A stretch of 7,045 bases of DNA from Phycisphaerae bacterium. Its GTDB lineage: Bacteria > Planctomycetota > Phycisphaerae > Sedimentisphaerales > SG8-4. Both the position numbers and the translations under genes were made by a program. The stretch is taken from positions 1 to 7,045 of the forward strand of contig JAUXAH010000092.1 in NCBI GenBank assembly GCA_030614945.1, in the 5' to 3' direction. Below, piece after piece: positions 1-4,171 of the stretch. The number at the start of each line of letters is the position of its first letter. The stretch's first letter is position 1. A model generated the notes under the pieces. It was not told the DNA's origin and did not search any database. It saw only the letters and a program-made list of their open reading frames with translations.

Positions 1-141
1 AGTATCATGTTGTTTATCGGAGGCTGTGGCTGTTGCCGCAGGATATTCGGCGCTTCCAGGAATGCCTCGTCCGGCGTATGGCGCCGCTGGGCTATACCTG
101 GGACGAGGGTGTGCTGCCGGTCGTCAAGGTGGAATATGTCG
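1..141. repeat. Left terminal copy of a 141-bp direct repeat (circular overlap)
   Basis: Bases 1-141 match 6905-7045 base for base. Identical ends of this size are typical of a circular molecule reported by a k-mer assembler with its overlap retained, so the true circle is 6904 bp. The reading frame on both sides fuses without a stop into a full replication protein, which supports circularity independently of the repeat. A genuine terminal repeat of a linear element is the less likely alternative. Confidence 0.95.
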
Positions 142-875
142 GCGGACCCGGCAAACAGCGCCTGTCGGACTCCGAGCTTTCGGAGTCGTGGGGGAAGTTC
201 AGACACCGCACCCGGTACATGCTGCGCTCCCTGCTCCGGGACTTCTTTCCCGTGGAAGTATCGCCGGAGAACGAGAAGCCCACGCACATAATATCGAACG
301 TGCTGCTCGACGCCGACGGCTCCGTCGTGGACGCCGAAATACAGCCCGACGAAGAGTTCCCCCAGGACGAGGACGACATAGCCGGCATGCACGTGCTGGT
401 CATTCGGCGGAACGGCGACACCGAGCGCATCGAAGCCGCGAGATGGATACGAGGCTATCTTCGGGCGGGCGGGCACCCCTCTGTCTGGGGCGGCAAGCGG
501 CATCAGACAATCTGGTACAAGGGCGCCCTCCACGGCTCAAAGATAAAGAACACATTCAACGTCCTGGGCGCCGACCACACCGCCCTCGCAAGACGCAAGC
601 GAGAACGACAGGAACAGCGCGGTCTATGCTCCGAATGCGGGGGAAAATTCGCCGAAATCGAAACGCTTGAACAGGCTAGTCAGGAATGCCGGAAATGGTT
701 CGGCGGCGGACGGGACAAGCCCCCCTCGCCCATCGTCCTTTATTGGCACAGCGTGGGATTCTCACCCTACGCGGAACAGCCCGATAACGCTCGGCTGCGT
801 TCATTTGGAATGCAAAAAAGTGGTCGGGTGGTAAAACCAGCGACCGCCGCCGGCACGCCGCCGGCTAACAGGTGA
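1..875 (+). CDS. rep: HUH-type rolling-circle replication initiator, C-terminal part (continued from 6904)
   Basis: The frame is open from the left edge at positions 3-5 (TAT) and continues residue 294 onward of the protein started at 6028. It ends with TGA at 873-875. It holds the candidate motif 3 at residues 440-471, RWIRGYLRAGG followed by a GKRHQTIWYKGALH segment. This resembles the Tyr-containing helix and following strand of haloarchaeal and methanogen Reps, making Y445 the likely nicking tyrosine. The usual Lys two or three residues later is replaced by Arg. An acidic stretch at 409-418 precedes it. A C-terminal CSEC (502-505) with C522 may form another zinc site. The last 20 residues are low complexity and partly encoded by the GC-rich dyad around 846-866. 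The gene converges on the minus-strand gene ending at 917, with only 41 bp between. If the window were linear, this would be a 5'-truncated gene. Confidence 0.88.
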   Translation, partial: YHVVYRRLWLLPQDIRRFQECLVRRMAPLGYTWDEGVLPVVKVEYVGGPGKQRLSDSELSESWGKFRHRTRYMLRSLLRDFFPVEVSPENEKPTHIISNVLLDADGSVVDAEIQPDEEFPQDEDDIAGMHVLVIRRNGDTERIEAARWIRGYLRAGGHPSVWGGKRHQTIWYKGALHGSKIKNTFNVLGADHTALARRKRERQEQRGLCSECGGKFAEIETLEQASQECRKWFGGGRDKPPSPIVLYWHSVGFSPYAEQPDNARLRSFGMQKSGRVVKPATAAGTPPANR

Positions 876-916
876 GACACGACCGCATCGCACGTGGCCA
901 CACATCGAAATCGAGG

Positions 917-1444
917 CTAAAATGGGTGTTCGTGGTACCCGTGGGTGCCCCTGGCTGTCTCGTGTATGCATGAATAGCACCCGTGGTACCAGCCGGCAAA
1001 GCCTCGTGTGTGGTATATTAAAGTGGAGAATGAATGCTTGCATTCTTTGCAGTCGTCCTTGCATCTGATTTCTTTTTCAGAACCATCATCGAAAACAAAA
1101 AATCCAACGGTTGTTCCTTTTGCGGGTTTGTTTTCGCGGAGGCATTCGACCGGCTCACGACCGCCCGGACAGGCGCCGATGTGTAGGTCTTGGCAATCCC
1201 CACATTCTGTATCCTGCGGGCTGCGGTCGAAATGAATAAACCAGAAGTACGGGCAGATAATATTTTTGATGGTTTCGTCCGGCATGTCATCCGTTAATTT
1301 CGTTTTGGATTCTTCGATTAAGTCACTTTCACTTTCAGGTGTGATTTCATCAATCGCTCTTTCCATAAATCTTATTTCATCTGGAACCATTGTTTCATCT
1401 GCGTAATCCGACCGACTTTTGGCAAGCTCTTTCCTTCTGCTCAT
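917..1444 (-). CDS. Cys/His-rich protein of unknown function (putative zinc protein)
   Basis: I do not recognise the family. The 175-residue product has a charged, acidic N-terminal half (residues 1-60, rich in Glu and Asp and probably helical) and a C-terminal half with ten Cys: C64, C81, C84, C92, C101, C128, C132, C135, C156 and C159. The tail is His-rich (HGCYSCIHE and then HGYHEHPF). The CxxC and CxxxCxxC spacings suggest two or more structural zinc sites. A small DNA- or RNA-binding or partner-binding regulator is one possibility, but this is inference. The ATG at 1444 is preferred because GGAGG (plus-strand CCTCC at 1456-1460) lies 11 nt upstream. An in-frame ATG at 1486 would add 14 residues but has no Shine-Dalgarno. 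It converges with rep. Coding character is supported by sensible amino-acid composition and by freedom from the plasmid's repeats. Confidence 0.75.
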   Translation of the reverse strand: MSRRKELAKSRSDYADETMVPDEIRFMERAIDEITPESESDLIEESKTKLTDDMPDETIKNIICPYFWFIHFDRSPQDTECGDCQDLHIGACPGGREPVECLRENKPAKGTTVGFFVFDDGSEKEIRCKDDCKECKHSFSTLIYHTRGFAGWYHGCYSCIHETARGTHGYHEHPF

Positions 1445-1455
1445 CCTTTCTGTTG

Positions 1456-1460
1456 CCTCC
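1456..1460 (-). promoter_or_regulatory. Ribosome binding site (GGAGG) for the 917-1444 gene
   Basis: Plus-strand CCTCC reads GGAGG on the coding strand, 11 nt before the ATG at 1444. It decides the start against the upstream in-frame ATG at 1486, which has no such site. GAAAGG also lies directly next to the ATG. Confidence 0.5.
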
Positions 1461-1549
1461 TGCTTGTGGACGTCCGCCGCGGTCATGCGGCTTGCCGACG
1501 CGCGGCGCGATGCCGCCGCCGGTTAGGCGGCTTGGAATTCCCCTGTCCT

Positions 1550-1603
1550 GTTTCTGGGAGGGACGTGCCGTGCCGGAGCGTGCAAGCCCCCAGTTCCCAC
1601 TAA
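1550..1603. repeat. 54-bp dispersed element, copy A
   Basis: This is one of three copies of exactly 54 bp on the plasmid (others at 2526 and 4104). It begins GTTTCTGGGAGGG and ends CCCAGTTCCCACTAA. The inner CTGGG and CCCAG can pair to close a stem around a conserved GTGCCGGAGCGTG core. The three copies differ at a few bases, and in the open frame (FWEGRAVPERASPQFPL) those changes are mostly amino-acid-changing. A DNA or RNA element is therefore more likely than a coding motif. Its function is unknown. Confidence 0.8.
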
Positions 1604-1741
1604 GCGGTTGTTGTTTCCGGTGTGGAACGACCGCACCGGAGCGTGGGCGGTGGGTGTTCATTCCACCACCAAAAATAACGTGCGTGGTTCCTGGTATTAA
1701 GCGTTGCGGTGCGGAAAAATATTTATCGCCGCACATCGAAA

Positions 1742-1895
1742 AAATTCCCCGCATGCGCGGGAATGACTCACACCCCCGCGCCTGGTGTACTCTCGCCGGG
1801 GGTGGAGAGTTCCCCGCGCCTCGCGGGGATGAACCGAGAAATAATAACATGCCTGTCGGACAACCCGTCGAGTTCCCCGCACGGCGCGGGGATGC
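1742..1895 (+). CRISPR. Three type I-E-like CRISPR repeats with two spacers, no cas genes
   Basis: The best repeat is at 1807-1836: GAGTTCCCCGCG, then CCT, CGCGGGG and ATGAACCG. It has a 7-bp stem and is very close to the type I-E repeat form of bacteria and some archaea (GAGTTCCCCGCGCC followed by GCGGGGATAAACCG). A diverged copy starts at 1742 (AAATTCCCCGC, CGCGGGAATGA) and another at 1870 (GAGTTCCCCGC, GCGGGGATG). Starts are 65 and 63 bp apart. The 1837-1869 interval is 33 nt, which fits a type I-E spacer. An alternative is a hairpin family that only resembles CRISPR repeats. No leader is proven, though an AT-rich segment follows at 1896-1972. Confidence 0.6.
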
Positions 1896-1919
1896 ATCAA
1901 ATATAGCCAAACATGGAAT

Positions 1920-1964
1920 TATAGAAATTTCTATAATAGAAATTGCTATATAGAAATTTCTATA
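1920..1964. repeat. Overlapping 16-bp AT palindromes (TATAGAAATTTCTATA)
   Basis: TATAGAAATTTCTATA is a perfect palindrome present at 1920-1935 and again at 1949-1964. A degenerate copy (AATAGAAATTGCTATA) bridges them at 1935-1950, giving a spacing of about 15 bp. Perfect tandem palindromes in an AT-rich island suggest binding sites for a dimeric protein or an easily melted segment. They sit between the CRISPR-like group and a decayed repeat at 1973. Confidence 0.75.
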
Positions 1965-1972
1965 ATTTTTAG

Positions 1973-2067
1973 GTTCCCCGCGCCGCTTGGGTGTGAACCC
2001 GTTAAAGTTGCCGTCGATGGCAGCCGCGGGGGTTGTCCCCGCACCGTTCCCCCGCGGGGGCATGACG
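1973..2067. repeat. Two decayed CRISPR-like repeats
   Basis: GTTCCCCGCGCCGCTTGGG followed by TGTGAACC (1973-2000) keeps both ends of the type I-E-like repeat but has lost the right stem arm. GTTCCCCCGCGGGGGCATGA (2046-2065) keeps the start and a perfect CCCCCGCGGGGG palindrome. Spacings of 100 bp and 73 bp no longer fit a regular array. They may be remnants of a longer array or unrelated GC-rich hairpins. Confidence 0.35.
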
Positions 2068-2150
2068 TGTTTTCTGTTCCCTTTCAATCCTAACGGGCAT
2101 GACTGCTAACCTTCCAATAATCAGTTAAAGCAATAACACGGTTAAAAACC

Positions 2151-2282
2151 TTATTTTATGTCGCTGATATCTATTTCTCGCCAGTCGTGGGTTTCGGCTG
2201 CCTTCCGCCTCCGCCTCCATTTCCTGATTCGTTCTGCTTCCTTTTCGGGCTTGGTCTGTGGCTTCATCGGATATACGCTCAT
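2151..2282 (-). CDS. Small highly basic protein (43 residues), unknown function
   Basis: The predicted product starts MSVYPMKPQT and contains the basic cluster RKWRRRRK at residues 20-27, followed by an acidic C-terminus (WREIDISDIK). The composition suggests nucleic-acid binding, for instance a copy-control or accessory replication protein, but nothing identifies a family. The start at 2282 is chosen because a strong GGAGG (plus-strand CCTCC at 2291-2295) lies 8 nt upstream. The in-frame ATG at 2336 would give 61 residues but has no clear site. It points in the same direction as the 917-1444 gene but is separated from it by about 700 bp of repeats. No promoter is evident in the GC-rich upstream DNA. 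Confidence 0.6.
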   Translation of the reverse strand: MSVYPMKPQTKPEKEAERIRKWRRRRKAAETHDWREIDISDIK

Positions 2283-2290
2283 GTCCTGAT

Positions 2291-2295
2291 CCTCC
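2291..2295 (-). promoter_or_regulatory. Ribosome binding site (GGAGG) for the 43-residue protein
   Basis: CCTCC on the plus strand reads GGAGG on the coding strand with the ideal 8-nt spacing to the ATG at 2282. It is the main reason to choose this start over the ATG at 2336, and evidence that the host uses Shine-Dalgarno initiation. Confidence 0.6.
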
Positions 2296-2349
2296 GGTTC
2301 ATTTTCCTGTTTTCTGTTCCTGGTTTTGGGGGGCATCCTATGACACCCG

Positions 2350-2405
2350 GCTAACCTGATGAGGGGTTGGTGAACGGGTGCCTGGTAGGGCTGCCCTCGT
2401 CCCTG
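2350..2405 (+). repeat. Solitary G-rich unit, copy 1 (partner at 5751-5812)
   Basis: GCTAACCTG, a GGGGTTGGTGA segment, a CGGGTG segment, GGCTGCCC and CCTG occur in the same order here and at 5751-5812. The core GGTGAACGGGTG followed by GGGCTGCCC is also the core of the 35-bp array units at 4172-5460, so this looks like a dispersed, diverged member of that family with its own conserved left flank. Confidence 0.65.
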
Positions 2406-2525
2406 TTTTGTCAGCCGGGTGGTTAAAATCTCCCCTGCATATCGGCGGCTGTCGTTCCTGTTCCCCGCTGCGATTCCCGTCTGGGATTCCTGCGGCGGAT
2501 TCCCGTGCAGATGCCCCCTCCCCCC

Positions 2526-2579
2526 GTTTCTGGGCGGAACGTGCCGTGCCGGAGCGTGAAAGCCCCCAGTTCACACTAA
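2526..2579. repeat. 54-bp dispersed element, copy B
   Basis: Same length and order as copy A, with changes such as GGGCGGAAC for GGGAGGGAC, GTGAAAG for GTGCAAG and TTCACAC for TTCCCAC. It lies just upstream of the palindrome at 2585-2615 and the 33-bp array, so it may belong to an origin or maintenance region. The orientation matches copies A and C. Confidence 0.8.
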
Positions 2580-2584
2580 AACGA

Positions 2585-2615
2585 GACTTAAGCCGGGCTT
2601 AACTTAATTTAAGTC
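2585..2615. repeat. Nested TTAAG palindromes beside the 33-bp array
   Basis: TTAAGCC-G-GGCTTAA (2588-2602) is a perfect 7-bp inverted repeat around one base. The larger pair GACTTAA (2585-2591) and TTAAGTC (2609-2615) encloses it. The AT-rich dyad lies directly before the tandem repeats, a layout typical of replication origins or operators. No nick-site motif could be assigned. Confidence 0.65.
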
Positions 2616-2623
2616 AAACTTAA

Positions 2624-2940
2624 CTTTGAACGCTTTGAACGCCTCAAAGCGTTCACCTGAGCGCCTTGAACGCCTCAAAGCGTTCAAATGTGAGCGCTTT
2701 GAACGCCTCAAAGCGTTCAAATGTGAGCGCTTTGAACGCCTCAAAGCGTTCAAATGTGAGCGCCTCGAACGCCTCAAAGCGTTCAAACGTGAGCGCCTCG
2801 AACGCCTCAAAGCGTTCAAACGTGAGCGCCTCGAACGCCTCAAAGCGTTCAAATGTGAGCGCCTTGAACGCCTCAAAGCGTTCAAATGTGAGCGCCTTGA
2901 ACGCCTCAAAGCGTTCAAATGTGAACGCCTTGAACGGTTC
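2624..2940. repeat. Nine 33-bp tandem repeats with competing hairpins
   Basis: The core CCTCAAAGCGTTCA starts at 2642, 2673, 2706, 2739, 2772, 2805, 2838, 2871 and 2904, that is 31 bp once and then 33 bp seven times. Each unit contains GAACGC and GCGTTC around a CTCAAA loop. Many units can also form GCTTTGA/TCAAAGC around ACGCC, so two mutually exclusive hairpins are possible. Differences between units are C/T transitions outside the core, and identical neighbours cluster (units 3-4, 5-6, 8-9), suggesting local duplication. An iteron, centromere-like or structured-RNA role is possible. It is unlikely to be coding because both strands remain open. Confidence 0.9.
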
Positions 2941-2983
2941 TGATGTTATATTCAAAACGCAGCCGTGAACCTTTTTTAATGGG

Positions 2984-2989
2984 TTTAAA
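2984..2989 (+). promoter_or_regulatory. Possible TATA-like box (TTTAAA) upstream of the zinc-ribbon gene
   Basis: TTTAAA lies between two T-rich tracts (CCTTTTTTAATGG at 2970-2982 and a near copy at 2991-3002). An archaeal start site about 25 bp downstream would leave a leader of roughly 40 nt before the ATG at 3052. It rests on weak sequence similarity only. Confidence 0.25.
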
Positions 2990-3051
2990 GCCTTTTTTTA
3001 TGGTGTGTGGGGCAACGCTTTTAACGGGTCAATTGAACTGTTTCAAATGCT

Positions 3052-3729
3052 ATGGTAAAAATCAGTTTGAAGCGATTCTACAAGGTTTATGGTGAAGATG
3101 GCAGGGCATCTTACGAGTGCCCGTATTGCCGGCACACCACAGACACCTCCGGCGGGATGTGGTCACATGTAAACAGACATCACAACACCGCCGGCGCCTT
3201 TAAACTGGATAACGAGCCGGGAGAACCCATCGACTCCGGCTCCATCACGGAACATGGAACCGAAGCACCCGAAATCGAGGCGCCCGGAATCGAGTCGCCC
3301 GACGCCGTTGAGCCGGAGGACTGGAAGTTCAGGGACAAGGAAAAAAACGTTTGCCCTGCGTGCGGCAGCAATGGCATGCGTGGCAGATACGAGGTAGGCG
3401 GCATGGTGTACGAATTTATGTGCCCTGAATGCTTTGAGGTATGGGGATTCAGCGACAAGGAAAAGGAACGCTGTTCGAAGTGCGGAGCCGAATTGAAAGA
3501 GGGCAGAATCGAGACCGCGGGCGGATGGATTCACGGTTATCGTTGTGACGAGTGCGGTACGCAGTTTGGATACGGAGGCGAGGAGAACCAGAGATGCCCC
3601 GAATGCGGCGGCGTGGGCTACGAAGGCAGATACGGGGGAACCAGCGGCAGGATTTACGGTTTCTGTTGCCTCGAATGCCGCGAGGTATGGGGGGACGTAG
3701 AAAAAGTTTCCCCGCACCTGCGGGGCTGA
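3052..3729 (+). CDS. C2H2 zinc finger plus three tandem zinc ribbons
   Basis: The 225-residue product starts with a canonical C2H2 finger: C23, C26, H39 and H43 in YECPYC...SHVNRHH. An acidic, Pro/Glu-rich linker follows (about 50-95). Three homologous zinc-ribbon modules of 40-41 residues then follow, with CxxC pairs at C101/C104 with C124/C127, C141/C144 with C165/C168, and C182/C185 with C206/C209. Each carries a GR(Y/I)E-type hairpin between the pairs, and EVWGF-DKEK or related text joins modules. This suggests DNA or RNA binding, for example a plasmid copy-number or transcription regulator; no catalytic motif is visible. The last residues (KVSPHLRG) and the TGA are encoded by a CRISPR-like repeat at 3705-3733, so the 3' end was probably changed by that repeat. 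No clear Shine-Dalgarno precedes 3052. Confidence 0.85.
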   Translation: MVKISLKRFYKVYGEDGRASYECPYCRHTTDTSGGMWSHVNRHHNTAGAFKLDNEPGEPIDSGSITEHGTEAPEIEAPGIESPDAVEPEDWKFRDKEKNVCPACGSNGMRGRYEVGGMVYEFMCPECFEVWGFSDKEKERCSKCGAELKEGRIETAGGWIHGYRCDECGTQFGYGGEENQRCPECGGVGYEGRYGGTSGRIYGFCCLECREVWGDVEKVSPHLRG

Positions 3730-3733
3730 ATCG
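3705..3733 (+). CRISPR. Solitary type I-E-like repeat overlapping the end of the zinc-ribbon gene
   Basis: GTTTCCCCGCACCTGCGGGG followed by CTGAATCGACC matches the repeat form at 1807 and 3905, with a perfect 6-bp stem (CCCCGC/GCGGGG) and a 4-nt loop. It has no partner at the usual spacing; the next repeat starts 200 bp downstream. It supplies the last codons and the stop of the upstream gene. Confidence 0.55.
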
Positions 3734-3748
3734 ACCGCCGACGTTTTT
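3710..3748 (+). terminator. Possible terminator: repeat hairpin followed by T tract
   Basis: The CCCCGC/GCGGGG stem of the CRISPR-like repeat is followed 22 bases later by TTTTT (3744-3748). Archaeal termination needs mainly a T-rich tract, so this is a plausible 3' end for the zinc-ribbon transcript. The gap between stem and T tract is too long for a classic bacterial terminator. Confidence 0.3.
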
Positions 3749-3782
3749 AAATAATCCGCCGCCCTAAAGGATGTTAAACAAC

Positions 3783-3893
3783 ATGCAAAAAACTGTTAAA
3801 ACGGTCACAAAAACAGAGGCAATTATAATATATCTCGCCGGTGTTTTAACCGGAATTGTATTGCTCGCAATCCTAATCGGTTCACCACGCTAA
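3783..3893 (+). CDS. Small single-pass membrane peptide (36 residues)
   Basis: The product begins MQKTVKTVTKTEA and has one hydrophobic segment at about residues 14-33 (IIIYLAGVLTGIVLLAILIG), ending SPR. The Lys/Thr-rich N-terminus suggests it stays on the cytoplasmic side. AAAGGAT at 3766-3772 is a possible ribosome site about 10-12 nt upstream. An in-frame ATG at 3771 would add MLNN. It lies 53 bp after the zinc-ribbon gene on the same strand and could share its transcript if termination is leaky. Small hydrophobic plasmid peptides can be toxins or membrane anchors, but nothing here assigns a role. Regular hydrophobic spacing and AT-richer composition than the flanking repeats favour it being real. 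Confidence 0.5.
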   Translation: MQKTVKTVTKTEAIIIYLAGVLTGIVLLAILIGSPR

Positions 3894-3904
3894 CACGTTA
3901 AAAA

Positions 3905-3997
3905 TCGTTCCCCGCGCCTCGCGGGGATGAACCAAAAACCTTGAACGAGTTAGGTAGAATGTTACCGCGAGTCCCCCGCGCCTGACGGGGCTGAAAC
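3905..3997 (+). CRISPR. Two type I-E-like CRISPR repeats around one 34-nt spacer
   Basis: The repeat at 3905-3934 shares 27 identical bases (from GTTCCCCGCG to GGATGAACC) with the repeat at 1807-1836. The second starts at 3969 (GAGTCCCCCGCG, GACGGGG, CTGAAAC) and has weaker pairing. The start-to-start distance of 64 bp leaves about 34 nt between them (3935-3968), close to type I-E spacer size. No cas gene is present. It lies directly downstream of the small membrane peptide gene. Confidence 0.6.
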
Positions 3998-4103
3998 TGT
4001 GTCCGCCGCCGACCGGCGTGCCGGCTGCCGAATGCATTCCAGCCTGCCGGTGAATGCCCGCACCGGTCATGCGGCGTGCAACCACCCAGGACTTCCTCAT
4101 CCC

Positions 4104-4157
4104 GTTTCTGGGAGGGACGCACCGTGCCGGAGCGTGCAAGCCCCCAGCTCCCACTAA
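4104..4157. repeat. 54-bp dispersed element, copy C
   Basis: Same length as copies A and B, differing mainly at GACGCACC for GACGTGCC and CAGCTCC for CAGTTCC. It sits directly before the large G-rich array that begins near 4172. About 45 bp upstream, GGTCATGCGGC recurs as it does upstream of copy A (near 1481), so the ancestral duplicated unit may have been longer than 54 bp. Confidence 0.8.
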
Positions 4158-4171
4158 AAAACGTTGTCTCC

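Larger units (their letters stand above)
1445..2150. other. Non-coding repeat-rich stretch between two minus-strand genes
   Basis: No convincing gene is seen here. Long open frames exist on both strands but only because the repeats lack stops. The stretch holds, in order: a GC-rich hairpin (GCCGCC/GGCGGC around a 5-nt loop, 1515-1531); the first 54-bp dispersed element (1550-1603); a partly similar GC-rich segment (about 1620-1650); three type I-E-like CRISPR repeats (1742-1895); overlapping 16-bp AT palindromes (1920-1964); and two decayed repeat-like sequences (1973-2000, 2046-2067). From 2080 to 2150 it becomes AT-richer without a recognisable element. Confidence 0.7.
2283..3051. other. 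Non-coding stretch with array-unit copy, 54-bp element, palindrome and 33-bp tandem repeats
   Basis: No gene is supported here. Four frames are open through 2604-2968 only because the 33-bp unit is a multiple of three and lacks stops. The stretch holds a solitary diverged G-rich array unit (2350-2405), copy B of the 54-bp element, a TTAAG palindrome (2585-2615), nine 33-bp repeats (2624-2940) and an AT-rich segment with T-tracts (2970-3000) leading to the zinc-ribbon gene. The combination of AT-rich palindrome and tandem repeats is what one expects of a replication or partition locus. Confidence 0.6.

Noticed and set aside
26..670. 214-codon plus-strand frame overlapping rep
   Set aside because: It is an out-of-frame shadow of rep with an Arg/Ala-rich composition. 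The rep frame continues across the circular junction and carries recognisable motifs.
1550..1603. 54-bp element as a protein motif (FWEGRAVPERASPQFPL)
   Set aside because: The frame is open in all three copies, but no start or longer shared coding context exists and base changes alter amino acids freely.
1390..1953. 187-codon plus-strand frame
   Set aside because: It is antisense to the start of the Cys-rich gene and runs through the 54-bp element and repeats. It has no ribosome site and an implausible composition.
1395..2087. 230-codon minus-strand frame across the CRISPR-like repeats
   Set aside because: It contains translated repeats (SSPRGAGN-type text is a typical false protein of type I-E-like repeats), crosses the AT palindromes and the 54-bp element, and overlaps the start of the supported Cys-rich gene.
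2604..2968. Four overlapping frames of about 100 codons encoding 11-residue repeats (for example NALRRSRRSHL or ERLERLKAFKC)
   Set aside because: The 33-bp unit is a multiple of three without stops, so several frames stay open by chance. No start has a ribosome site and the variation pattern is not codon-like.
3163..3717. 184-codon minus-strand frame opposite the zinc-ribbon gene
   Set aside because: It is the antisense of a gene with clear zinc-ribbon modules and has no ribosome site.
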